DNA from: a virus
IMG/VR virus record: IMGVR_UViG_3300025508_000043
Location: 1 to 42,666 of that record
DNA length: 42,666 nt
Direction: 5' to 3' (one strand)
Part shown: positions 19,504-28,972 of the stretch, in pieces
Position numbering within the stretch: position 1 is the first letter of the stretch
Layout: each line of letters opens with the position of its first letter
Translations under genes and position numbers: made by a program
Notes under the pieces: generated by a model
What the model was told of the DNA's origin: nothing
The model's input: the letters and a program-made list of their open reading frames with translations, nothing else
Database searches by the model: none

Positions 19504-19806
19504 ATGGCGAAAGCAAAAACAAAGGGCACTAATGCAAAAATTAAAGAATTAAAAGGTATCAAACCTGAAAAAATAACCGCAGAGCAGTTAGAAAAAATTC
19601 AAAAAACGATTAACAATATAAATAAAACTCAATTTGAGTTGGGTACTATGGAGCTTAAAAAACACGAGATGATGCACAATATAGCTGGTTCAAGAGACGA
19701 GCTAACGTTAATGCAAAGCGAATTTGAAAAAGAGTATGGTACTTTTGATATTAATATCCAAGATGGTACAATAAACTACGGAGACGATGTCAAAGCTAAT
19801 TCGTAA
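19504..19806 (+). CDS. Hypothetical coiled-coil protein, 100 aa
   Basis: 100 residues starting MAKAKTKGTNAKIKELKGIK. Residues 20-80 are strongly heptad-like (ITAEQLEKIQKTINNINKTQ and ELKKHEMMHNIAGSRDELTL). Likely dimeric coiled coil, acidic C-terminus. Overlaps the next gene by 20 bases. Function unknown. Confidence 0.7.
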   Translation: MAKAKTKGTNAKIKELKGIKPEKITAEQLEKIQKTINNINKTQFELGTMELKKHEMMHNIAGSRDELTLMQSEFEKEYGTFDINIQDGTINYGDDVKANS

Positions 19807-20008
19807 AATAAGTATCGGTAAAGATTATAAGAATGACGCTATGCACTATGCCGTGGGGCAAGAAGTGTATGGTGGTCACACTATCTGCGATATTATAGAG
19901 GAAGACGATAAGTTCTCTGTCTATATCAAAAAAAATAAAGACGTATTACCTTGGAAGGACTTTAACAAAAACATGGCTGTATCGGTAGAATACAACTTAC
20001 AATATTAA
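19787..20008 (+). CDS. Conserved-type phage protein, 73 aa
   Basis: 73 residues starting MSKLIRKISIGKDYKNDAMH, then YAVGQEVYGGHTICDIIEED. I recall this 'SKLIRKISIGxDYKxAMHYxVGQ' form from uncultured marine phages, without a known role. Beta-rich, no catalytic motif. Start overlaps the upstream gene by 20 bases. Confidence 0.7.
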   Translation: MSKLIRKISIGKDYKNDAMHYAVGQEVYGGHTICDIIEEDDKFSVYIKKNKDVLPWKDFNKNMAVSVEYNLQY

Positions 20009-20011
20009 CCC

Positions 20012-20743
20012 ATGGCTTATAAACAAAAAAACAATCCTTTCAAGAAAACTACCGAGCCAACTACAGGTGGTAATTCCAATTCAAACGATATTGAGCTAGC
20101 TAAAAGGTTAAACAAACTTAGGTTTGATATGGGTCATATTTACCCTATTACATCTGAAGAAGAGGTGATGCAGGAAAGACAAGAAACATTTACAGGACGA
20201 GGTAAAGCATTTTGGGAAGAAAACCCAAATTTAAAAGAAAAAAGCATTAAAGGGAGTTTGGACAGGACAGCTCAATCGGAAAAAGAAAGAAACGAGTTGT
20301 ATAAGTTGGATCCCTCTGGTAGAGGAACAACACAAGCGGGTGACAAGTACACGTATGACAAAGATTTGCAATTTATAAAAACAGCTAGAGAAGCTGGTGG
20401 TGATGTTTTTAACAAAGTCATGAATATGCCAGAACAAGATATTGTTCGTCTTGAGCAAGATATAATTGCTATAGCACAACCCTTTAGAGGTAAAAATCTT
20501 GGTAAAAATCCAACGGCTACATTAATAGAGTTAAAGGATTTAGATTTAACTAAGTTTAAACCATACTTACAAAAGAGTGGTTTAACAGTAGAAGATATAA
20601 GCAAAGTTATAACCTCTCAATTAAACAATCAACCTGACTTAAACAAAGATGGAACTCCAGACGCGTTTGAAGGAATAAAGGGCAAGATACTTAAAAAAGG
20701 TGTAGATTATTTAATTTCTAGCAAATTAGATCAGTTAAGATAA
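20012..20743 (+). CDS. Late protein with NPFKK N-terminus and calcium-loop-like motif, 243 aa
   Basis: 243 residues starting MAYKQKNNPFKKTTEPTTGG. The middle is helical (VMQERQETFTGRGKAFWEEN). Near residues 212-222 NKDGTPDAFEGI has the D/N-x-D-G-x-x-D spacing of a calcium-binding loop (dockerin or thrombospondin-3 type). The basic N-terminus loosely belongs to the shared-tag group. Its stop overlaps the next start (TAATG). Function unknown; probably structural. Confidence 0.65.
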   Translation: MAYKQKNNPFKKTTEPTTGGNSNSNDIELAKRLNKLRFDMGHIYPITSEEEVMQERQETFTGRGKAFWEENPNLKEKSIKGSLDRTAQSEKERNELYKLDPSGRGTTQAGDKYTYDKDLQFIKTAREAGGDVFNKVMNMPEQDIVRLEQDIIAIAQPFRGKNLGKNPTATLIELKDLDLTKFKPYLQKSGLTVEDISKVITSQLNNQPDLNKDGTPDAFEGIKGKILKKGVDYLISSKLDQLR

Positions 20744-21333
20744 TGAAAAGCGTTTACAATTTTGTTGTAAAACCAAAAGGACAAAGATATAACAATACTA
20801 AAAAGTTTGATGGTGGAGAATTAATCCTTAACACGGATATATTTCAACACCAGTATGTTAACAGGGAAGCTATTGTAATATCAACACCTATAATTGGTGA
20901 TACAGATATAAAACCAGGAGATACAGTTATAGTACACCACAATGTTTTTAGAAGATGGAATGACGTTAAAGGTGTAGAAAGAAACAGTAAGTCTTATTTT
21001 AACGAAGATACTTACTTTATAAACCACGAACAAATCTTTTTGTATAAACAAGAAGACAAGTGGATAGCTCCAAAAGGATATTGCTTTGTAATACCTTTAA
21101 AAGCTACAGATCAGTTTAACACTGAATCTGAAAAACCTTTACAAGGTATTGTCAAATATTCTGACGGTACAGTTAAAGTTAACGAGCTAGTTGGTTTTAG
21201 GCCAAATAGTGAATATGAGTTTATCGTTGATGGCGAGAGACTATTTCGAGTTTTATCTAATTTTATTACAATCAAATATGAACATCAAGGAAACGAAGAA
21301 GAGTATAATCCAAGCTGGGCACAAAGCAGTTGA
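20743..21333 (+). CDS. GroES-like beta-barrel candidate, 196 aa
   Basis: 196 residues starting MKSVYNFVVKPKGQRYNNTK. The run GGELILNTDI, then NREAIVISTPIIGDTDIKPG and DTVIVHHNVFRRW mirrors GroES: an 'xLIL' flexible segment, a 'v.s.p......kpGD.V....' strand pair, and a later 'YFINHEQIFLY' in place of 'i....ilai'. I recall similar phage proteins left uncharacterised. It lacks the short mobile-loop sequence of the true GroES here. An alternative is an unrelated beta barrel. It sits just before the terminase genes. Confidence 0.55.
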   Translation: MKSVYNFVVKPKGQRYNNTKKFDGGELILNTDIFQHQYVNREAIVISTPIIGDTDIKPGDTVIVHHNVFRRWNDVKGVERNSKSYFNEDTYFINHEQIFLYKQEDKWIAPKGYCFVIPLKATDQFNTESEKPLQGIVKYSDGTVKVNELVGFRPNSEYEFIVDGERLFRVLSNFITIKYEHQGNEEEYNPSWAQSS

Positions 21334-21553
21334 AGAGCTGATTAAAGTAGCGAAGGAAGCAATCGTTGATTCAGACGATGATATATCAGCAGATAGACTT
21401 AAGAATGCCGCAGCTACTAAAAAACTAGCTATATTTGACGCATTTGAGATACTTAACAGAATTGAACAAGAGGAAAACTTGCTTGAGGGTAAAACACCTG
21501 AAGAGACAAAGGAAAAAACTTTTAAAGGATTCGCAGAAAGTAGATCTAAATAA
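21278..21553 (+). CDS. Possible terminase small subunit, 91 aa (by position)
   Basis: I start at ATG 21278 (MNIKETKKSIIQAGHKAVEE); a frame extending upstream to 21191 duplicates sequence of the previous gene in another frame and looks spurious. The product is all helical (ELIKVAKEAIVDSDDDIS, then ATKKLAIFDAFEILNRIEQE) with charged heptads. Its position, ending one base inside the TerL ATG, fits a small terminase, but no DNA-binding motif is identified. It overlaps the upstream gene by 56 bases. Confidence 0.45.
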   Translation: MNIKETKKSIIQAGHKAVEELIKVAKEAIVDSDDDISADRLKNAAATKKLAIFDAFEILNRIEQEENLLEGKTPEETKEKTFKGFAESRSK

Positions 21554-23766
21554 TGTACGAGCAAAGTTTAGTTAAGACAGTCGAGCCAGTTAAGAAGACT
21601 ACTATCAGTAGACTTAACAAGGGTAAGAAGTGGAAATACGGTTACGATAAAGAACACGATATTATAGTGTTATCTCACAGCGGACAAATAGGTGAGATAA
21701 TAGAAATACAAGGACTAGTTATTGCGCTACCAAAGGCTCCTAAAGAAGTATATAAAAATCCAAAGAACAAATGGGTGAAATTCGAGTATCCCAAGGAGTT
21801 GCAGAGAATTAAAAATATATTCGATTGGAGAAACTATCCGGAAAGCAGTAAAGAAAAATGGTACGATTATATAGATGAAGAATTCAAAAGAAGGGAAGAA
21901 GGATTCTGGTTCACAAATAATGGTAAACCAACCTGGATAACAGGTACGCAGTACATGTACTTGCAATGGAGTAAAATTGATGTAGGTGCTCCAGACTTTA
22001 GAGAAGCAAACAGATTATTTTATATATTCTGGGAAGCTTGCAAAGCAGATAAAAGATGTTACGGAATGTGCTACCTTAAAAATAGACGTTCTGGATTTTC
22101 TTTTATGTCATCAGCAGAAACAGTTAATTTAGCTACTCTTGCAAGTGATAGTAGATATGGAATATTATCTAAAACAGGAGCTGATGCTAAAAAAATGTTT
22201 ACCGACAAAGTTGTCCCTATATCAATTAATTACCCTTTCTTTTTTAAACCTGTACAAGATGGTATGGATCGCCCTAAATCCGAACTTGCTTATCGTGTAC
22301 CTGCTAGCAAGTTTACAAGAAAAAAGATTACAGCTAATGAAAAGCTGGAAGACATACAAGGATTAGATACGACGATTGACTGGAAGAATACTGGGGATAA
22401 TAGTTATGATGGTGAAAAACTAAACCTATTAGTACATGATGAGTCAGGTAAATGGGAAAGACCCGATAATATTTTAAATAACTGGAGGGTTACAAAAACA
22501 TGTTTACGATTAGGTAGCAGGATTATTGGTAAATGTATGATGGGCTCAACTTCAAATGCTTTAGACAAAGGTGGAGAAAACTTTAAAAAATTATACAATG
22601 CCTCAGATGTCACGAAACGAAATAGAAATGGTCAGACAAAGTCTGGCTTATACTCTTTGTTTATCCCAATGGAATGGAACTATGAAGGATTTATTGATGA
22701 GTATGGAGTTCCAGTCTTTACTACTCCTGATATCGATAGACTCGCACCAGACGGTGAATTAATAGATGTAGGTGTAATAGATAACTGGCAAAATGAAGTA
22801 GATGGTCTAAAAGATGATCACGACGGTTTAAATGAATTTTACCGTCAATTTCCAAGAACTACAGAACATGCGTTCAGAGACGAGGCAAAAGGAAGTATAT
22901 TTAACTTAGTTAAAATATACGAGCAGATAGATTACAACGAAGAGCTATCTAGAACCTTAGGGGTTACAACAGGTAATTTTCAATGGGTCAATGGAATTAA
23001 AGATTCTCAGGTTATATTTTACCCAGACCCAAAAGGAAGATTCAAAGTTAGTTGGGTTCCGCCTTCTGGAATACAAAACAAGGTGATACTTAAAAATGGT
23101 ATCAAATATCCCGGTAACGAACACATGGGAGCCTTTGGTTGTGATAGTTACGATATATCAGGAACAGTGGATGGGGTTGGATCAAAAGGAGCTTTACACG
23201 GCTTAACTAGATTTAGCATGGAAGATGCTCCGGCAAACAGTTTCTTTTTAGAATACTTATCAAGACCACCAACAGCCGAGATGTTCTTTGAAGACGTTCT
23301 AATGGCTTTAGTATTTTACGGGATGCCTATACTTGCGGAGAACAATAAACCTCGTCTCTTGTATTATCTGAGACGTAGAGGGTATAGAGGGTTTAGCATG
23401 AATAGACCAGATAAAGTTTGGAACAAACTATCTGTTGCAGAAAAAGAAGTAGGTGGTATACCCAACTCTTCAGAAGATATTAAACAAGCTCATGCCGCGG
23501 CAATCGAGATGTATATACAAGATCACGTTGGCATACAACAAGACGGTTCTCATGGTGATTTATATTTCAATGAATTACTGAGCGACTGGGCTAGGTTTGA
23601 TATAAACAAAAGAACAAAGCATGATGCATCTATAAGTTCTGGTTTAGCTATCATGGCTAATAATAGACATTTATACGCGCCAAACGCTAAGGTTGAAAAA
23701 CAACCACTAAATATAAATATTTCCAAGTATAGTAATACTGGAAGCAATTCACAAATAATCAAATAA
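21553..23766 (+). CDS. terL: Terminase large subunit
   Basis: 737 residues. ATPase domain: a Walker-A-like KNRRSGFSF at about 177-185 (the usual G-x4-GK[ST] is replaced by K-N-R-R-S-G, a deviant loop known in some terminases), Walker B NLLVHDE at 291-297, coupling motif MGSTSN at 330-335. FYRQFPRTTEHAFRDE near 429-444 matches the conserved 'P.t.eeAF' segment. The C-terminal nuclease domain starts near 525 with GCDSYDISGTVDG, supplying acidic metal ligands D531 and D534. The enzyme cuts and pumps DNA into proheads, docking on the portal encoded next. Confidence 0.93.
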   Translation: MYEQSLVKTVEPVKKTTISRLNKGKKWKYGYDKEHDIIVLSHSGQIGEIIEIQGLVIALPKAPKEVYKNPKNKWVKFEYPKELQRIKNIFDWRNYPESSKEKWYDYIDEEFKRREEGFWFTNNGKPTWITGTQYMYLQWSKIDVGAPDFREANRLFYIFWEACKADKRCYGMCYLKNRRSGFSFMSSAETVNLATLASDSRYGILSKTGADAKKMFTDKVVPISINYPFFFKPVQDGMDRPKSELAYRVPASKFTRKKITANEKLEDIQGLDTTIDWKNTGDNSYDGEKLNLLVHDESGKWERPDNILNNWRVTKTCLRLGSRIIGKCMMGSTSNALDKGGENFKKLYNASDVTKRNRNGQTKSGLYSLFIPMEWNYEGFIDEYGVPVFTTPDIDRLAPDGELIDVGVIDNWQNEVDGLKDDHDGLNEFYRQFPRTTEHAFRDEAKGSIFNLVKIYEQIDYNEELSRTLGVTTGNFQWVNGIKDSQVIFYPDPKGRFKVSWVPPSGIQNKVILKNGIKYPGNEHMGAFGCDSYDISGTVDGVGSKGALHGLTRFSMEDAPANSFFLEYLSRPPTAEMFFEDVLMALVFYGMPILAENNKPRLLYYLRRRGYRGFSMNRPDKVWNKLSVAEKEVGGIPNSSEDIKQAHAAAIEMYIQDHVGIQQDGSHGDLYFNELLSDWARFDINKRTKHDASISSGLAIMANNRHLYAPNAKVEKQPLNINISKYSNTGSNSQIIK

Positions 23767-23771
23767 TAAAT

Positions 23772-26189
23772 ATGGCAGAGTCTGGCATGAAAAATTATTT
23801 CCCGAGTCAAACAGTTAGTGATGCTGAAAAGCTAAGCTATGATTATGGTTTGAAAGTAGGTAAAGCAATAGAGCAGGAGTGGTTTAACAATGATAGGGGT
23901 TCTAATAGGCATAGGGCTAATCATAATGATTTTCATAATTTAAGATTGTACGCTAGAGGCGAGCAGTCTATACAAAAATATAAGGATGAGTTATCTATAA
24001 ATGGTGATTTGTCCTATTTAAACTTAGACTGGAAACCAGTACCAATTATATCTAAGTTTGTTGATATAGTTGTTAATGGAATGTCTGACAGATTATATGA
24101 TATAAAAGCTTACTCGCAAGATCCCTTTGGTTTAAAAGAGAGAACGGAATACGGTAGAGCTATAATGTCTGATATCAAGATGAAAGGTTTTAACGAATTT
24201 GCAGCTCAATTTGGGATGGATTTGACGGAGAGTAATATTGACACGTTACCAGAGACAGTTGAAGAAGGAGAGCTCTATATGCAGTTGACCTACAAGCAAG
24301 CTGTAGAAATCGCTGAAGAACAAGCATTAAATGTTTTGTTTGATGGTAATAATTATGACTTAATAAAAAAGAGGTTTTACTATGATTTAACGGTTTTGGG
24401 GATGGGTGCTGTAAAAACTTCATTTAATACTTCTGAAGGTGTTGTTATAGATTACGTTGATCCAGCTAACTTAGTCTACTCTCATACTGACTCTCCTTAT
24501 TTTGATGATATTTATTATGTTGGTGAAGTAAAGACTATTCCTGTAAACGAACTAGCAAAACAATTTCCTCATTTATCAGAAGATGATCTTGAGGATGTAA
24601 TGAAGAACAAATCTTACAATAGATCTAATTACAACTCTAGGCATAACCACGACAAAGAAGACAATAACACTATTCAAGTTTTATATTTTAACTACAAAAC
24701 CTATATGAATGAGGTTTACAAAGTTAAACAAATGGCAACTGGAGCTGAAAAAATTATACCTAAAGACGATTCGTTTAACCCGCCAGAAGAAAAAGAAGGG
24801 GTATACAGTAGAATGTTAAGATCAATAGAATGTCTATATGAGGGAGCTATGATTTTAGGTACGGAAAAACTACTCAAATGGGAAATGGCAAGCAACATGA
24901 TGCGTCCTAAAAGTGATTTTACCAAAGTTAAAATGAACTACGCTATTGTTGCTCCTAGAATGTATAACGGTAAAATTGATTCACTAGTAAAGCGTATAAC
25001 AGGTTTTGCTGACATGATTCAGTTGACACATTTAAAGCTTCAACAAGTGATGTCAAGAATGGTTCCTGATGGTGTTTATTTAGATGCTGATGGTTTAGCT
25101 GAGGTAGATTTAGGTAATGGAACAAACTATAACCCACAAGAAGCTCTAAATATGTTCTTCCAGACAGGATCTGTGATAGGGAGGAGCTTCACGTCGGAGG
25201 GTGATATGAATCCAGGAAAAATACCTATTCAAGAAATTACGTCTGGTTCTGGTGGAAATAAAATGCAAGCTCTTATAGGTAACTACAATTATTACCTACA
25301 AATGATAAGAGATGTGACCGGTCTTAACGAGGCTAGAGATGGTAGTACTCCGGATGCGAACGCTTTGGTTGGGGTTCAAAAGCTAGCTGCAGCAAATTCT
25401 AATACAGCTACTAAACACATACTACAAGCTGGATTATTCTTAACCGCTGAAACAGCGGAATGTTTATCCCTTAGAATATCTGATATTATAGAATATTCTC
25501 CAACTAAAGATGCTTTTATACAAGCTATAGGCACGCACAATGTAGCGACATTAGAGGAAATAAAGAGCTTACATTTATATGATTTCGGTATATTTATTGA
25601 CTTAACACCTGATGAAGAAGAAAAGGCTAAGTTAGAGAATAATATTCAAATGGCTTTACAGCAAAAACTTATAAATCTTGAAGACGCAATAGATCTTAGA
25701 GAGATTAAGAATATAAAGCTAGCAAACCAACTATTAAAGATAAGGAGAAGTAAGAAAGAAGAGAGAGACAGGGAGATGCAACTAGAAAACATAGAAGCCC
25801 AAACACAATCTAACACTCAAGCTGCTCAAGCAGCTGCTCAAGCTGAGATACAAAAAAACAAAGCTATGCTTGACAATCAGAGTGAACTAGAGCAACTAAA
25901 AGCTCAAATCGCGTCTCAAAAAATGCAACATGAAATGGAACTCAAAAAAGAGTTAATGGCTCTAGAGTTCCAATACAACATGCAATTAAAAGGAGTTGAG
26001 GTTGATGGTGTTAAAAACAGAGAAAAGCAGAAAGAAGATAGAAAAGACGAAAGAACAAAAATACAAGCCACTCAACAAAGTGAGCTTATAGATCAAAGAA
26101 ACAATCAAAAACCACCTAAAAACTTTGAGTCATCAGGTAATGATATACTAAGTGGAGGTTTTGATTTAGGTTCTTTTGATCCTAGTTAG
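23772..26189 (+). CDS. Portal protein
   Basis: 805 residues immediately after TerL, the standard place and size for portals of short-tailed, crAss-like phages. The N-terminal half contains the long helices and mixed beta segment of a portal (residues 60-500: DIVVNGMSDRLYDI, TVLGMGAVKTSF, IDYVDPANLVYSHTDSPYFD). The C-terminus (about 620-790) is a Gln/Lys-rich coiled coil (QAAQAAAQAEIQKNKAML) probably forming the barrel. It forms the dodecameric ring at one capsid vertex through which DNA enters and leaves. Family assignment rests on position, size and overall form. Confidence 0.85.
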   Translation: MAESGMKNYFPSQTVSDAEKLSYDYGLKVGKAIEQEWFNNDRGSNRHRANHNDFHNLRLYARGEQSIQKYKDELSINGDLSYLNLDWKPVPIISKFVDIVVNGMSDRLYDIKAYSQDPFGLKERTEYGRAIMSDIKMKGFNEFAAQFGMDLTESNIDTLPETVEEGELYMQLTYKQAVEIAEEQALNVLFDGNNYDLIKKRFYYDLTVLGMGAVKTSFNTSEGVVIDYVDPANLVYSHTDSPYFDDIYYVGEVKTIPVNELAKQFPHLSEDDLEDVMKNKSYNRSNYNSRHNHDKEDNNTIQVLYFNYKTYMNEVYKVKQMATGAEKIIPKDDSFNPPEEKEGVYSRMLRSIECLYEGAMILGTEKLLKWEMASNMMRPKSDFTKVKMNYAIVAPRMYNGKIDSLVKRITGFADMIQLTHLKLQQVMSRMVPDGVYLDADGLAEVDLGNGTNYNPQEALNMFFQTGSVIGRSFTSEGDMNPGKIPIQEITSGSGGNKMQALIGNYNYYLQMIRDVTGLNEARDGSTPDANALVGVQKLAAANSNTATKHILQAGLFLTAETAECLSLRISDIIEYSPTKDAFIQAIGTHNVATLEEIKSLHLYDFGIFIDLTPDEEEKAKLENNIQMALQQKLINLEDAIDLREIKNIKLANQLLKIRRSKKEERDREMQLENIEAQTQSNTQAAQAAAQAEIQKNKAMLDNQSELEQLKAQIASQKMQHEMELKKELMALEFQYNMQLKGVEVDGVKNREKQKEDRKDERTKIQATQQSELIDQRNNQKPPKNFESSGNDILSGGFDLGSFDPS

Positions 26190-26217
26190 AATTTATTAAT
26201 TATTATTATATTATATC

Positions 26218-27390
26218 ATGGCAGAAAAAGAAGAGCCAATCGCTAATAGCGAAACTGGCAAAATTAAAGTAAAAGCAAAAGAAGCAAAACAACCAGATGG
26301 TAACGAAACAAAAGGTAACGTTACTAAGGTTGCGGCGAAAATGAAGAAACCAACTGAAACTGTTGAGCCAACAGTTACGAAGGTTGATTTAAACAATACA
26401 CCAGAAGAAAAACCAGTTGAAGAGGTTAAACCTGAAGCTGAGGTACAAGAGGTGGAGAAGCAAGAAACACCCGCTTTAGAGGATATTACCAATGAAGTTG
26501 CAGAGCAACCAGAAGAAATAGTTGCCGAAGCTATAGAGGAATCAATAGGAACCGGCGAACCGTTGCCAGAGAATATCCAAAAGTTAATGGAATTCATGGA
26601 TGATACTGGTGGGGATTTAAATGACTATGTTAAGCTTAATCAAGATTATAGTAAAATGGATAATCAAGATTTACTATATGAATACTATAAGCAAACAAAA
26701 CCTCATTTAAACAACGAAGAAATTAACTTCCTTATGGAAGACAACTTCTCATTCGACGAAGATATAGACGACGACAGAGAAATACGAAGAAAAAAATTAG
26801 CGCTTAAAGAGCAAGTTGCCAGCGCTAAAAGCCACTTAGACGGGCAAAAGTCTAAATACTATGACGAGATCAAAGCTGGAAGCAAACTTACGGGCGAGCA
26901 ACAAAAGGCAATTGATTTCTTTAATAGATACAACAAAGAGTCAGAAGCAACTCAAAAAACAGTTAAAACGAACTCTGATATTTTTACACAGAAAACAAAT
27001 AACGTTTTCAACGACAAGTTCAAAGGTTTTGAATATAACGTCGGTGACAAGAAATACAGGTTTAATGTAAATAATGCTGAAGAAATTAGAGACACTCAGA
27101 GCGATATAGGCAATTTCACTAAAAAGTTTTTAGACGAAAATTCTGCTTTAAAAGATGCTGAAGGTTATCATAAATCTCTATATACAGCAATGAATGCAGA
27201 CGCTGTTGCGAAACACTTTTACGAACAAGGAAAAGCAGATGCTATGAAAAATAGTATTGCTAAAGCCAAAAACGTGGATATGAACCCAAGACAAAGTCAT
27301 GGAAGAATTGAAGCAGATGGTATGACAGTAAAAGTATTAGGTGATAGTTCTTCTGATTTTAAGTTTAAAATTAGAAACAAAAATAAATAA
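26218..27390 (+). CDS. Scaffolding-like protein, 390 aa
   Basis: 390 residues between portal and major capsid protein. The N-terminal 120 are disordered and low-complexity Glu/Lys/Pro/Val (TEETVEPTVTKV, EEKPVEEVKPEAEVQEVEKQ); the rest is helical with charged coils (DEDIDDDREIRRKKLALKEQ). Both position and composition fit a scaffold that shapes the prohead and is lost on maturation. No protease motif is seen, so proteolytic removal, if any, is by another protein. Confidence 0.7.
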   Translation: MAEKEEPIANSETGKIKVKAKEAKQPDGNETKGNVTKVAAKMKKPTETVEPTVTKVDLNNTPEEKPVEEVKPEAEVQEVEKQETPALEDITNEVAEQPEEIVAEAIEESIGTGEPLPENIQKLMEFMDDTGGDLNDYVKLNQDYSKMDNQDLLYEYYKQTKPHLNNEEINFLMEDNFSFDEDIDDDREIRRKKLALKEQVASAKSHLDGQKSKYYDEIKAGSKLTGEQQKAIDFFNRYNKESEATQKTVKTNSDIFTQKTNNVFNDKFKGFEYNVGDKKYRFNVNNAEEIRDTQSDIGNFTKKFLDENSALKDAEGYHKSLYTAMNADAVAKHFYEQGKADAMKNSIAKAKNVDMNPRQSHGRIEADGMTVKVLGDSSSDFKFKIRNKNK

Positions 27391-27410
27391 AAATTTAAAA
27401 TTTAAAAATT

Positions 27411-28901
27411 ATGGCAATATCAAACCCTGGTGGTTTGTTAAATAGTACACCTGCTCATAGACAGCAAACACTATCAACAAACTACCTAGACTTTACGTCC
27501 GGCAACAATGACTGGGCGCAACAATATTTACCAGATCTTATGGAAAAAGAAGCTGAAGTTTTCGGACCGAGAACTATTTCAGGTTTCTTATCACAAGTAG
27601 GAGCTGAAGAAGCGATGTCTGCTGACCAAGTTGTTTGGTCTGAGCAAGGTCGTTTACATTTATCTTACACTGCAACAATGACTGACAATAACGGTAACGT
27701 TGCTGGTTCGACTAATGTTGGGAAAATTACTATTACTGATCATATTGATACTGGAGCTACTTATACTGCAGGGTCTCATGGAATTAGAGTTAATGACACT
27801 GTTATTATATCTAACCCAGAAGCAGTTATCAAAGCTTTAGTAACTGGAATTTCAGCTGATGTTGTAGAATGTACTCCTTATGGAGCTGCTGACTGTTCTG
27901 CAATTACAGATGCAAAAACTGATTTAGTTGTATTAGTTTATGGTTCTGAATATGCAAAAGGAAAAAGCTATCTTACTGACGCTTTAGCTGAGACAGAATC
28001 AAGAGGTGCTAACGAACCACAATTCAAGTCTTACACTAACAAACCAATTATAATGAAAGACTACTACGAAGTATCAGGTTCTGATACAGCTAGAATCGGT
28101 TGGGTTGAAGTAGCTGCTGAAGATGGTCAAGCTGGTTACTTATGGTACTTAAAAGCTGAAGCTGATACAAGAGCTCGTTTCAATGATTACGTTGAGATGG
28201 CTATGCTAGAAGGTGAGCTTAGTGTACATGGTACAGATGTAGTTGACGATTTCTTGAATAGTAACGGTGATGCTGTTGGTACTCAAGGTTTATTCGCTGC
28301 TATTGAATCAAGAGGTAATATTACTACTGGTGTTACTGGTGTTAATGCTGCTACTGATTTAGCTGAATTTGACGCTATCTTAGCTGAGTTTGACAAGCAA
28401 GGTGCTATTGAAGAAAACATGATGTTTGTAAACAGAGCTACTTCGTTAGCAATGGATGACATGTTAGCTTCTATGAATTCTTATGGAGCTGGTGGTACTT
28501 CTTACGGAGTATTTGATAACTCTGAAGATATGGCGTTGAACTTAGGTTTCTCTGGTTTCAGAAGAGGTTCTTATGACTTCTACAAGTCTGACATGAGATA
28601 CTTAAACGATAAAGCTACAAGAGGTGGTATTAATGACGCTGCTGGTGCAAATGCTATCAGAGGGGTTGTTGTTCCAGCTGGTACTTCTACGGTTTATGAC
28701 CAAATGTTAGGTAAAAACTTAAAGAGACCATTCTTACACGTTCGTTACAGAGCTTCACAAACTGACGATAGAAGAATGAAATCTTGGGTTACTGGTTCTG
28801 TTGGAGCTGCTACATCCGCTTTAGATGCGATGCAAATCCACATGTTAACTGAAAGATGTTTAGTTACACAAGGTGCTAACAATTTCATGTTAATGAAATA
28901 A
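27411..28901 (+). CDS. Major capsid protein
   Basis: 496 residues after the scaffold-like gene, starting MAISNPGGLLNSTPAHRQQT. Size and position match the major capsid protein of crAss-like and marine short-tailed phages; the HK97 fold is expected for the family but cannot be shown by reading. The coding is more regular than its neighbours, with preferred codons such as GCT, GGT and ACT, which fits high expression. An internal polar segment (TGISADVVECTPYGAADCSA) may be an insertion domain. Followed by a strong terminator, consistent with an abundant product. Confidence 0.85.
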   Translation: MAISNPGGLLNSTPAHRQQTLSTNYLDFTSGNNDWAQQYLPDLMEKEAEVFGPRTISGFLSQVGAEEAMSADQVVWSEQGRLHLSYTATMTDNNGNVAGSTNVGKITITDHIDTGATYTAGSHGIRVNDTVIISNPEAVIKALVTGISADVVECTPYGAADCSAITDAKTDLVVLVYGSEYAKGKSYLTDALAETESRGANEPQFKSYTNKPIIMKDYYEVSGSDTARIGWVEVAAEDGQAGYLWYLKAEADTRARFNDYVEMAMLEGELSVHGTDVVDDFLNSNGDAVGTQGLFAAIESRGNITTGVTGVNAATDLAEFDAILAEFDKQGAIEENMMFVNRATSLAMDDMLASMNSYGAGGTSYGVFDNSEDMALNLGFSGFRRGSYDFYKSDMRYLNDKATRGGINDAAGANAIRGVVVPAGTSTVYDQMLGKNLKRPFLHVRYRASQTDDRRMKSWVTGSVGAATSALDAMQIHMLTERCLVTQGANNFMLMK

Positions 28902-28920
28902 GCACTTATTATATTAAAGA

Positions 28921-28946
28921 CCGGGGCTTCGGCCTCGGCCTTTTAT
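28921..28946 (+). terminator. Rho-independent terminator after the major capsid gene
   Basis: CCGGGGC TTCG GCCTCGG forms a 7-bp stem (one G-T) closed by a stable TTCG tetraloop and followed by CCTTTTATTTT. It ends 20-45 bases after the capsid stop codon, so it probably stops or attenuates rightward transcription and sets the high capsid-to-downstream ratio. Confidence 0.85.
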
Positions 28947-28972
28947 TTTATTAATTTATATTATATTATATT

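Noticed and set aside
21191-21277. Upstream extension of the small terminase candidate
   Set aside because: The extension lies wholly within the preceding gene in another frame and has an unlikely composition.
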